From assembly GCA_023630585.1 (NCBI GenBank), contig CM042544.1:24838256-24902255 (forward strand): 64,000 nucleotides of DNA, read 5' to 3'. The position numbers and the translations under genes are program-made. The DNA is from Cranoglanis bouderius (lineage: Eukaryota; Chordata; Actinopteri; Siluriformes; Cranoglanididae). This document shows positions 11,941-22,779 of this stretch, one piece after another. The notes beneath the pieces were generated by a model. The model was not told where the DNA came from and made no database searches. It saw nothing but the letters and a program-made list of their open reading frames with translations. The number at the start of each line of letters is the position of its first letter. The first letter of the stretch is position 1.

Positions 11941-12397
11941 CCATCCATCCATTTTCTGTACCACTTATCCTACACAGGTCACAGGGAGCCTATTCCAGGG
12001 GACTCGGGGCATGAGTCAGGGGACACCCTGGATGGGGTGCCAACCCATCACAGGGCACAATCGCACACACATTCACACACTACGGACAATTTGGAAATTC
12101 CAGTCCGCCTACAATGCATGTCTTGAACTGGGGGAGGAAACTGGAGTGCCGGGAGGGAGAACATGCAAACTCTGCACACACAGGCGGGTTTCGAACCCCC
12201 AACACCGGAGGTACAAGGCAAACCTTGTATGTTTAAAATACTGAACAACACTAGCCTGAGTGTTCAGTACTTGGCTTTACAGATTCCATGTGATGCAAAA
12301 TTCAGTATGTGGCGTTTTCATGTTCTCCCCAGTGGCAGGAATCGAACCCCCAACCCTGGAGGTGTGAGGCAAACATGCTAACCACTAAGCAGTCACA
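11941..12397 (-). repeat. SINE family B, reverse, with two tRNA-like heads
   Basis: Read on the - strand, the body and GGAT tail (11941-12190) match the copy at 5739-6093. A head with B-box-like GGTTTCGAACCC motif lies at about 12180-12222. After about 110 bases of other sequence, a second complete head follows at 12330-12397, containing GGTTCGATTCC and an A box TTAGTGGTTAGCA. This looks like insertion into, or a head-to-head rearrangement of, one element. Confidence 0.7.
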
Positions 12398-12763
12398 GAC
12401 TGATAAATGTCTGGATACACACTACTCATGACATTTTACACAAAAGTACACACTTTCCAGGGATCACTTTCCAAAAGGTTTTCTGGATTGCGTTAAAATC
12501 TTAAAATAGCCAAAGAAATTGACAGATCTCAGGATTTTAATGAAGCTCAGAAGCAAAATCCAATTTGATAAAGTTTGATAAACCCCTGATGAAAAAAAAA
12601 TTTATCATATTTAATGATCCAGTATAATTAACAGTACAGGCACCAGCCCTAAATTATTTTCGCTGTTTATAATTTTTTAGTGGGGGATTTACTGACTGAA
12701 TGTTTTTTATGTAATGCAATCAAATAGTACAGGTTCTTTAAAAATGTTTGCATATCATTTGTA

Positions 12764-13154
12764 CAGTACTGTGCAAAAGTCTTAGGCACATGCAAAGAAA
12801 TGCTGTAGAACGAAGATGCCTTCAAATAATGAAATTAAATGTTTCTACATTAAAAAATATACTGTAAAGAGCAGTAAATGAAACAAAGTCGATATTTGGT
12901 GTGACTAAAAAAATAAATAAAAATAGTAGTCTTCGGTACAATGTGTGCAGTTTTATAAGGAAATGAGCTGGTAAGTTTTATTGAGCATCCTGCAGAACCA
13001 GACACAGTTCTTCTGGACACTTTAACTTTTGCACTCGCTTCTTATTCTTGCAGCGAAACCCAGCAGCCTTCATTGTGTTTTTTGTCTGAAAAGTGTCTCT
13101 TATGTAATATGCTGCTTTCTTTAATGACATTTTTGTGTAACATTTAGTTTTGTG
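12764..13154. mobile_element. MITE (CAGTACTG family), copy 2, truncated
   Basis: The left end CAGTACTGTGCAAAAGTCTT lies after TA (12762-12763). It is colinear with copy 1 through the GAAATGAGCTGGTAAGTTTT and CCCAGCAGCCTTCATTGTGT blocks, then stops at about 13154 within the AACATTTAGTTTTGTG segment. The right terminal repeat is absent, so this copy cannot be mobile. Confidence 0.85.
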
Positions 13155-15207
13155 GATTAACTCTGTTCTTAGCTTTCACTCAAAAGAGTGAATAAGTCAA
13201 TGAAAACAGTGAATAATTTATTCAGGACAGTGAGTAAGTCAGTGATTTAAACATGGAAATGTGGGATGCTTTTTGACCCTGGATAATAATATCATTAGCA
13301 ATATCATACTAGCATCATAAAATACTGAGTTGGTCTTTCTTATATTGTAGATTTATTTATCTCTTGTGCATTGGTTTTATTATGTGAGGAACTATACCTC
13401 CTGAAGTCATGCAGAAGGTGGTATGGTGCACTTGTTTGACTTGAACTTAGCAAGTAATAAAATAACTTCCTGCCTGAATTCCTGTGTCGACACTTAAGGT
13501 ACATTAACTCACGTGAAGTCAGTGACAGAATTCCTCTTGTGTTCATTTAAATTTGTAAGAACTCGTGTCAGTACAATCAATACGTTGCAGCCACTTCTAC
13601 GGGCCCTAATTGGCTATGAAAAGATGCATGCAACGTTTTCAGGAACAATGGATGAGTCATGATAAAACAAAGACATTTTATTATAAACCCACACCTGTAA
13701 AGGTTGTGTTTAAAATGAGACTACAATGTTACAGAAACTCTCATGGCACTGAAGAAATGACTAGCCTGCTGTGTGAGATACAAAGGTTTAATTATAGCTC
13801 TTTTGTAAACACATGTTTTATATCTGTCTTCCATGTAGTTATTTTGCTAAAGCGCTGCAAATTGCATTTACGTTATATGTATAAGAAGTTCTTTCAAATG
13901 CATTGTTTGATTGAAGACTACAACATGTATCAGATTATTTTTATCGCCTTATAATTCAACAATGCTTCGATATAAGGCAGAAATAGTGAGAAATAAGGCA
14001 GAGTAGTGAGAAGGAGTTTTTAAAAAAATTCTAAATATGTAAAAGCAATTCACATTGATTTCTCTTCAGATTAGAATAAATGACAAAATGTCATTCTTTA
14101 CAATCACTTTGAATGGCTTATGCTGATTATATTGTCTATATTAGTACCGTTAAAATCCATATATTCTTAATGGGCACAGTGAACAAGAGAAGGTATCAGT
14201 TCATTTAAAGTTGAGACCTGAATGTTATATGACCATTAAAATTCAAGTTATTCAGAGGTGGACCCAATGTCACACACTCATTAATGGGTTTGTTCCAGGG
14301 GATGTTAAAACGACCGGAGAAAAGTCCACTCAATTTCCATTTTAGTAGCTCCTGTCCTAGAAATTAGCCAGGGGTGTCCCAAAAGACATGCCCTGACCCT
14401 CCCCCTGCATTAGGTTTGCATGGGAACAGCCTCTTTAGTCAAAAGTGGGGCAATTTTATATTTAGTCATGTCCGCTTGCACCTTGAAAATGGGGTAATCT
14501 AATCCAGCCGGGTGGATAGAAGTTCAGCACTTCAATATGGGCTTCTGAACTCCAGTCCTGGGCATTCAGTGCTCACTGATCAACTCATGGTAGTGTTTGA
14601 CCACTAGATGATGGGCTTAATAAGGTGTGTTGGGAGTTGGGAAACCTTGAACCTTTACAGGCCAGCTCCTCCCTATGACTATTCTAGAATATATCTTCTA
14701 ATATATTTTGAAAAATGAAAGAGCTATTTAGTTTGTTTTTCAAACTTATATTTTCCATCAAATGACAGCAACAAAACTCTCCAAACTTTTGTTCTGTAAA
14801 AACATGTCTTAAAGAACTGAGTAAAGTGTTCTCTTTTATAGCAGAATGAAGACATCTTTAGAGGTGCTGCCATGATGATGGTCAAAACAGCCAGCTAATC
14901 AAGTGCAGTCCATAAACAATGTCAACATTTTCTCTAACAAAATTGGAAATACCATTCACTTGCTAAACTCAGTTTATATATTAATTGCTTCCTAAAGTGT
15001 AAAATCAATGTCAATTACACCACCCTTAGTTCTGCCAGTGTCTAGTGGTTATCTTACCCTGTGATCTGGGTTTTGGAGATCCATTTTCTTCATGGGAGTA
15101 TCTGACCCTCAGGATACATCCGGCCTGCTGTTTTTGGCTCAAGAATTAAAAGGTCTCTTAGTTTCGCCTTAATGAAAATGATGCCCCCAAGCCGCAGAGA
15201 GAGGCGT

Positions 15208-15274
<67 letters not shown>

Positions 15275-18200
15275 TGTCTGTTGTTAGAACTCCCTACTGT
15301 TTCTCTCTTTTACTGCTTTTGCGATACCCAGATGGATCGGATGATGAATTGTTTGAATAGGGGAAGAAGAAAAGGCTGAGGCAACAAATTCCTAAAATTA
15401 ACAGTACACACTGAGTGCATTTTCCCGTCACATTTAGCCACTTTATTCCTTGTTCATTCATAGCCCTAATTTTGTGAACAGTTTGTGTCTCTTTGCTTTT
15501 TAGAGGAAAATGTCCTGATGTGTGTGGTGTGTGTGTGTATAGGGGTATGTGTGTGTGTGTGTGTGTGTGGAGAGAAAGAATAATGGGGTAAAGTGTGCCA
15601 GCTGGGCTGTTAATGGAGCTCAGTCTTCATACTAGAGCAAACTGGTGAGTCTAGAAACTCAGACTGTGTGTGGGGCAAAACATGGTGCCCGAGGGAATGC
15701 AGCTTTCACTGAGCATAACATGGAAAATAACCTTTACATCATCAGTGATGTGTTTGAATGAACCTAATTTCAAGTTACTGTTTATTGTTTAGCATTTTCA
15801 TTATAGCCGTAGACACCATGCTGGGTTTTTGTGGTAAATCTAGTTTAATGAAATGCAGCCACAAAATAAAACCAACATGGATATATGATTATGGATACAA
15901 GGTAGTATATATTTTTCCTTCATTTACATGGTTCTAAATTACTGCTGCTGTGATCATAGCACATGAAACATCATTATATTATCCAACATCATTATATTAT
16001 CTATACATCACTGTATATAGCTAAATCCAGCTTTATGTTAATTTTGAAAAAAAAAAACTTTGCAGACATATCACTTGATATTTGCTGATAGTGGTACAGT
16101 AGATAACGGAATCATGTACATGTAATGCCATGCAATGGGTGACATAAGGTCTATGGCCACCAGCGACAGCACTCACAGCTGCACATAACGAAAAAGCCTG
16201 GCTCCTACGCTGCTGAGCTCTCGCTTCTTTGTCTTGCCGTGTATGATGATGCCAACCATTCGATTCTGCTCCTGTGTGCCATGTGTGTGTCTATGTATCT
16301 GTGGACATGTGTGTGCATCCATGGCAAAAAATTGCCTGATACACACCGGTTAGGACGTTCTGGCACTAAAGCTCTTCACCTTCCTGATAACAGTTAATAG
16401 ATTGTGCAGAATAGATTGTGCATTTTGTTCTCTGAAAGACATAAACTTCACATATTTTAGTGTGTGATAGGCATGTTTTGAATCCACCCCGCTGGCTTCT
16501 CCGCCCGTGTTTTACTCAGCTCTCGTGTGGATGTGGTTCTCAGTGTCACTCACTACTGATGACTTTATGTTTTTGTGTTCTGTGTGAATCTTTCCACGAT
16601 TTGTGTTTCTGTGCTTGTGTTAACAAAAACATGTAAATGAGCTACACGTGTGCAGGTCTGGTGTGGGAGAGAGAATTAGGACTGGCCAAGATCAGCAAAA
16701 GGACTCGGTGTGATGCAGGGCTCAAATAGCAGCGCTGCTCTGTCACATTATCCACTGTGAATGTTTCCGAATAATAATGTGATCATAAACCTTGCTAAGC
16801 TGGGAGAGGGAAAGAGAGTGAGTGAACGAGGACGGGAGAGTGAAAGCTGCAATAAATTGCATGAGTAGAGCCATTTGAGCATAAAATTAGATTTTACAAA
16901 TATGTTGTTACCTGGCAGTTATTTGACAGTGGGGATATTAGTGCATTCTGGCCTCTATGAGTGTTACTAATCATATCAAATTAAAAGGAATGTGAGCATA
17001 TTGCAGGTTTGATATTGTCAGATGTATATCTGATATGGGAAATGGGAAATGGGGCATAATTTAATTGTAGTGTGTTTCTCATTACACATTCCCAACAGTA
17101 GAATTATTGACTGATGTCATATACTGTATATGGTAATGTGTAATGCTGTGTAACCTTAAACCTATTAAAAAACAACTCTACTTCAGGAATTACTTTATAA
17201 ATAGTGCTAATAGCAAAAGGGTCTCTGAGTATCAAACCTGACTAAGCAAGGAATTAAAATTAAAATGTGATAAAAAAAAAAATCTAAATAATTCATAGGA
17301 GAAAAGATGGAGCACTTAATAAAGCTCTATTTACTATAATCAGCATAGTTTACTATAATGTGATGATTAATTTCTTTTGCTCAAATCTTTAAATTGAGGA
17401 TGTCAGTCTGTTTGTGTAACATTAAAAAAGACAAACAAATCCCAAAGTCTATGTTTCTGACATTCATTAAATCATACCTTTTGAGTGCCTCAGTTGTACT
17501 CACTTATTACTCTCTGCACATCAATCTTGACATTTTTTTCAGTGAATTGATATACATGCAACATGTAAATAACAGCATTACATTGTGACAGTTTTAAAAA
17601 TAAATGTATTGCATTAAAGGAACAGCAAGAGTGATTGAATTGAATTCCTTGGCAGTTAAACACAGAGGAATACCACACTGCATTTTCAGTTTTCCTTTGA
17701 GGGTATGGAAATGGAATAAACTCTATGTTCAGTGCAGTTGGTCAGTGTTGTGCACAATGCTGGTAGTTTGCTGTAATTGTTTAGTACTAGCCACTGTTGG
17801 CTCTATTCTCCACAGCCATTGTGCAGCAAAGTTCCTTTGTGCTTCCGAGGAGCAGTGGAGCTATTCACAGGCAGCCTGGGAACCCTACCAGAGAAGCACA
17901 TGAATACAAAAGAACTCGCTCAAATTGCTCAGTTTGCTAGCATACATTCATCCAGAAACATAATGATATTGTCTTGTTGTGCGGACACAGGCACAGCTCA
18001 TAACTGCCTGGATTTGAGGAATGAACAATCTTGAACAAGGAACATATGGATACAAGATAGAGTGGGCAAAAACAAAAGATCAGAAATACTGTATGTATGT
18101 CAGCATGTACTGTAGTCTAAATGTACTTTGTGTGTTTCAATGGAATGATCTTTATGAGAAGTTAAAAGTAACACAGAAACCATGTTTCTATGTTGGTTCT

Positions 18201-18769
18201 GATTGAAGTCTGACAGTAGTCTATTATTAATATTTCATGATAGTTGAAGTCAGGTTGTGTTACATTTCTCTAGATCTATGCAGCACACATGTTCACCAAT
18301 TAAGGTTGAGGATAGTGATATTTTCAGTTACACAGTTGATGTAGCCTATATTAAAACATTCTTTAATATGTTTGCTTTGTTTGACAGTAGAACATGACAT
18401 GTATGTCTCCTTTAATGAAATATATACTGGTCACACAATAACTAACTGATTCAGGGCATGCACATTACAACTAGTTAACACCATATGGTAAATGTTGTAA
18501 ACTTAAATATAGTCTCTCAGGCCTTTTACTAATTAACATAATATAGTAAAGCTTGCTTTTTCAGCCAGCACATATGTCCATTACCCCTGTTTCAATCCAT
18601 AACAAACATATTGTCCTTCCATAAATCCTATTTATGTTATTACAACTGCACTTTTGTCAGTTTTACTCCTTGTGGAGTAGGATGAGACACACAACCAGCC
18701 TCAACATATATTTTCCATAGAAACAAATAATCTGTTGACGCTAAAATAATCCTTTACCTTTACCATTGG
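13155..18769. other. Intron 1, 5.6 kb non-coding with CA/GT microsatellites
   Basis: No exon recognised. (CA)n fills about 15208-15272 and GT-rich tracts lie at 15528-15568. A stretch at about 14525-14680 (GTGTGTTGGGAGTTGGGAAA) resembles a dispersed fish repeat, but I cannot name it. The remainder looks unique and AT-rich. Confidence 0.5.
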
Positions 18770-18996
18770 CTGCATCTCCTCAATATGTAATATTCTTGGT
18801 CCACTAATGAAACCATTGGTTACGTTGATAACAGTGTATTGGCTGCATCCCCCCTGCCATGGTTGTCGTGAGCCATGTCTCGGTGAGACAAAGAGCGTTG
18901 CAGTCCCTGAAGTCTCAGTGAAACTGTATTTGGGCTCTAAGGTCATCCAGTTTGTTGTCAATGGACTGGACATTGGCTAACAGTATGCTGGGCATT
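18770..18996 (-). pseudogene. LINE ORF2 endonuclease N-terminal relic
   Basis: On the - strand it reads PSILLANVQSIDNKLDDLR, then a stop, then RDCNALCLTETWLTTT. This is the start of the apurinic-type endonuclease domain of fish non-LTR retrotransposons (NVxSLxNKxDxL ... CLTETWL with the catalytic Glu). A stop and frameshifts interrupt it, and no reverse transcriptase follows. It is a short dead fragment in intron 1. Confidence 0.75.
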
Positions 18997-19074
18997 GGTG
19001 TGGAATGTGCCCTGGCTCATACTCGGTTTCTCACGCGGCGTCTTTTACATTACATCACACGTATTTAGTATGTA

Positions 19075-19508
19075 CAGTACTGAGCAGAAGTTTTAGGCAC
19101 CCTATTTCTTTTAGTACAAACCTTGTTTTTTTATTTTATGAGTGCTACATTATCAAGTCAGTACAAAAACATTTTAGATTCCCAAACATGAGTTTTCTAG
19201 CACAAAATTAAATGTTACAGAAAAATATCATTACAGAAAGCAGTATATTACATAAGAGACCCTTTTCAGACAAAAAACACAATGAAGGCTGCTGGGTTTT
19301 GCTGCAGAAATAAGAAGCAAGTGTGAAAGTCAAAGTCTCCAGAAGAACTGTGTCACACCAAATATTGACTTTGTTTTATTTACTACTGTTTACTGCTCTT
19401 TACGGTATTTTTTTTTTTAAATGTAGAAACATTTAATTTAATTATTTTGAAGACATCTTTGCTCTACAGCATTTCTTTGCATGTGCCTAAAACTTTTGCA
19501 CAGTACTG
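19075..19508. mobile_element. MITE (CAGTACTG family), copy 3, opposite orientation
   Basis: TA (19073-19074) precedes CAGTACTGAGCAGAAGTTTT, and AAAACTTTTGCACAGTACTG precedes TA (19509-19510). It is inverted relative to copies 1 and 2. It lacks an internal block of roughly 80 bases present in copies 1 and 4, between the AGAAGAACTGTG and CACACCAAATATTGACTTTG segments. Confidence 0.85.
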
Positions 19509-19540
19509 TATGTGACAAATAAAGAACCTTGAACCATGTA

Positions 19541-19902
19541 CAACCCCAATTCCAAAAAATCTTGGGATGCTGTGTAAAATGTAAATAACAGAATACAATT
19601 ATTTGCAAAAATCATAAACCCATATGTTATTCACAATAGAACATAGAAAACATATCAAATGTTTAAACTGAGGAAATGTACCATTTTAAGGAAAAAAATT
19701 TGAACTTAATGGCCGCAACATGTCTAAAAAAAAAAGTTGGGACGGGGGCAACAAAAAGCTGGAAAAGTAAGTGTTATTAAAAAGAAACAGTTGGAGGTTA
19801 ATTGGCAACAGGTCAGTAACATGTATAGTATAAAAAGAGTATCTTGGAGAGGCGGAGTCTTACATTTTACACAGCGTCCCAACTTTTTTGGAATTGGGAT
19901 TG
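19541..19902. mobile_element. MITE, CAACCCCAATTCC family, 362 bases
   Basis: Inverted ends of about 45 bases: the left starts CAACCCCAATTCCAAAAAAT and includes GCTGTGTAAAATGTAA. The right includes TTACATTTTACACAGCGTCC and TTTGGAATTGGGATTG. TA flanks both ends (19539-19540, 19903-19904). It has no coding capacity. It lies only 32 bases from the end of the neighbouring MITE. Confidence 0.85.
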
Positions 19903-19904
19903 TA

Positions 19905-20948
19905 TTGTTTAGCACAACCTTGTGAGGTATTATTTAGTTCAACCTTGCAGAATGACATCTTGTGACCGTACCATTTTGGGTATGTATAATTTCAGTGGAA
20001 TATCCATAACTCGTTCATTCAGATTCTAAATAAGCTCACAAAGGGCCATATTATGAAAGGCAGCAGCTGTAATGAGCACATGTTTTCTGCTCAGGCTATG
20101 GCCCAAGAGATTAATTAAGCCCTTTTGTAGTTCTGCCTAGGAATAGGAAACAAGTTAATCACAAAACAAAATTGACTAATGTTAAGGAGGAGAGAAATCT
20201 CACATCAAACATTTACAACTCAATTTACTTTTGGCCTTTTAGAGTTACCATTAAGTAACTGAAGCAGTAACACTAACATTTCTGTGCCTTGGCAAAAATA
20301 GTTCTTACTGTGTTTCAGTCCAGTGTTACCTACTCCATTTTTGACAGCAAAATCCTTGTACATTAAGTCTTTGAATGATGCTTATGACAGGGTTTTCTGA
20401 AAATGGCAATGCAAATTATTCCATGATTTCTTTCTCTTCCCAAGGAGCTGGTACCCCACATGTTTATTAAATTTGTTAAAGTGCTTCCGAGCAATGCACA
20501 TTTTATCCTCTTAACAGTCAAATTAGTATATACTCCAGCAATTACTTAATGTACTCTAATGAGATTTCCCTGCAAAATGGCAGGATTCATTTATTTTAAT
20601 GCGCCAAGCTCCTTCCACAGAGTTTATGCATCGCCTCCCTCTGGAGTGCAAGTGGGGCTGGAGTCATAAATAGTGGAGTGTGCATTGCTCTGTAGCTGCT
20701 GCTCCAAGTTCTGAAGTGGAGGACTGGGATCCTGTAGCAACTGATGCTTAGGGAAGATCACAACACTACAGGGAGCTGATGACCCCTGCTGTGGTACAAG
20801 AAGCTGAAACTCAAATTAAATGCTTTTGAGGTGATGGATATGCCTCTGCGCGTGGTTTAAAGTGGTTTATGTCACTGCTGATCTGTGTGCTTTCTAAAGG
20901 CTATGGATTTAAAATATTTAGTAAGAATGAAACAAAAACATTCTTGTT

Positions 20949-21013
<65 letters not shown>

Positions 21014-21269
21014 TCTCTGGTTATCAAATCCCAAACAGTGGAGAGTGTTCCTTTATAATCTTACCTATCAGAGAGGCCCTTGGATTTCAGAATTGATTGT
21101 TATAACTAATTTACTTGGAGACGCTGAAGTGTATCTAACAGTATTAATCCTCAAGGATTGTGGATCATTTTTCACACTTTAGATGTTATCATCTTATGGA
21201 ATTCATTTCATAGAGTGGTCCCAGTCAGTCAACATTGTTTTCACTTCCAGCAATGCTATTTATGTGAGA
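19905..21269. other. Intron 1, non-coding; long TA microsatellite
   Basis: A (TA)n tract runs from about 20953 to 21005 and continues into a short CA tract. No gene seen. Confidence 0.5.
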
Positions 21270-22170
21270 AATAACACACAACTGACACTTACATGAAAAT
21301 AATACACGCTGGGATGCTGTGATATGGCCCAAAGCAAAGCAAAGGTATTATTACATGTGCATTATTTTTGTTCAACAGCATGGTCCAAAGGGTGTTATTC
21401 CGCTTATACCGCACTAATTTGCCAACAATTACACTTTTTAAATATATTACAGAACAACACTTGCACTTTTTTAACAGTTTATAGTTACTTTTAGTTGTGG
21501 AATATCGTGGAGATTAGTTCCTGTCATCACTCATATTATAGCAGCTATAATAAACCGTCATCTTTTCTTTCTGTCAAAGTTAATAAGAAATAAGAAAAGG
21601 GAAAAAAAAGAAAAGACAAAAATGCAGCTGGCCCTCTCTTCTGAAGACTCTCCTGTGTAGGGAAACTTACAGACCATTACAAAGCGCTGATAGCTGAACC
21701 TCCTTCCAAAAATGTTACATAAACATCTAACAGAAAGGCTTTCCAGATCAAGGACTTTACAGTTTTCTTTGTTAAACAACACTTAATTTAATCATTTTAT
21801 TATTAGGCTTAGATTATTTGTGGTGTCCAACATACAAGTCCCTGTGAATGAGCTGTTACTATAGCTAATATAGAATGAATATGCATAAGTTATATTTAAG
21901 AACTAGTGAATTAATTTACAGTGGACTCCTGACTGGAAGGTTGTGAGTTCAAATCCCAGCACTACCAACCTGTCACTGCTGGGCCCTTGAGCAAGGCCCT
22001 TAACCCTCAATTGCTCAGTTGTATAAAATGAGATAAATGTCGCTCTGGATAAAGGCGTCTGCCAAATGCCATGAATGTAAATTTAAACATATCTTATGCT
22101 GGTATAGAAAATGAATGCATACCTTCTGATTTGAGAATTCAGCCAAGTTGTGGTATACTCACTTTTATAT
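21270..22170. repeat. Unclassified dispersed repeat, copy 1, split by a SINE
   Basis: Blocks such as GTGTTATTCCGCTTATACCG, CCTGTGAATGAGCTGTTA and CCTTCTGATTTGAGAATTCA recur in the same order and strand, diverged, at 62415-62880. Copy 1 is about twice as long: it contains extra sequence at about 21560-21780 and the SINE at 21923-22082. No frame or terminal repeat was identified. It may be a non-autonomous DNA element. Confidence 0.6.
21923..22082 (+). repeat. SINE family C (tRNA-like head, LINE-like tail)
   Basis: The head contains GTTGTGAGTTCAAATCCCAG (B-box-like). It is followed by CACTGCTGGGCCCTTGAGCA and the tail CTCTGGATAAAGGCGTCTGC. The same unit lies reversed at 49043-49227. It is inserted within the dispersed repeat of 21270-22170. 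Confidence 0.75.
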
Positions 22171-22605
22171 CATTTAATGACTTTTTAGAATCCCAGTAGA
22201 TTGTGAAGTAAAGTGGCTGAAAAAATGTGTGCATGGGTCCCTAAAGATCTAACATTCCACATAATAATCCATTTTACTACAGACCTACTGGCCTGAAAAT
22301 GGCTTAGAACCTTTGATGGGCCTATTTGCTTTTCTCCCCCCCCCCCCCACCGTCTTGTCTGCCCTCATCTCCATTATGGCCCTGAACTTTAAAAGACTGA
22401 GCTGAAACTCACAACCAGTACTCTGAATGCAGACAGACTCTGTCTATTTGCTGAGTAAATCTAATGTGGTGCCTTATGGCACACAAAACAGTTCACTCGC
22501 TACACTACAGTCAGAGGTTTGGGTCCAGACGTTTGGATGTTGGACTGAAACACAATTTTGACTGGTTTGCTCTGTGTTAACATAGTCTTGTCTTTTGGTT
22601 TACAG
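22171..22605. other. 3' end of intron 1 with poly-C tract
   Basis: Holds a run of about 13 C (22336-22348) and ends in the polypyrimidine tract and acceptor TTTTGGTTTACAG of exon 2. Confidence 0.7.
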
Positions 22606-22779
22606 GAGGGATTTTTGAACAAACAGATGGTCCAGTCTCACTTGTCAGTGCAGAGGAACTGGCCTTTAAATTTGCAGTCAATAACATCAACAGAAACAGG
22701 ACACTACTGCCAAACACAACATTAACATATGACATCCAGCGGATTAATATCTATGATAGCTTTGAGGCCTCAAGGAAAG
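22606..22779 (+). CDS. grik3: grik3-like exon 2, start of amino-terminal domain
   Basis: The acceptor TTTACAG precedes 22606 and the donor GTGAGT follows 22779. The exon is 174 bases: 2 bases finish a split glycine codon, then 57 codons, then the first base of an alanine codon. It encodes GIFEQTDGP, then the AEELAFKFAVNNINRNRTLL segment and LTYDIQRINIYDSFEASRK, the first beta-alpha units of the periplasmic-binding-protein-like amino-terminal domain. Two N-glycosylation sequons (NRT, NTT) are visible. The exon is two codons longer than the 168-base size I recall for other GRIK genes, with the extra residues around the variable DGPVSLVS loop, as in GluK3. Confidence 0.95.

Noticed and set aside
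13610..13954. 114-codon frame
   Set aside because: No recognisable domain; AT-rich composition typical of the surrounding intron.
20869..21096. Frame encoding alternating Ile-Tyr
   Set aside because: Translation of a (TA)n microsatellite, as is the case at 57893-58257.
1..22605. Search for exon 1 (signal peptide) of the receptor
   Set aside because: No ATG-led hydrophobic segment followed by a donor in the right phase was found; the exon is most likely upstream of the window.
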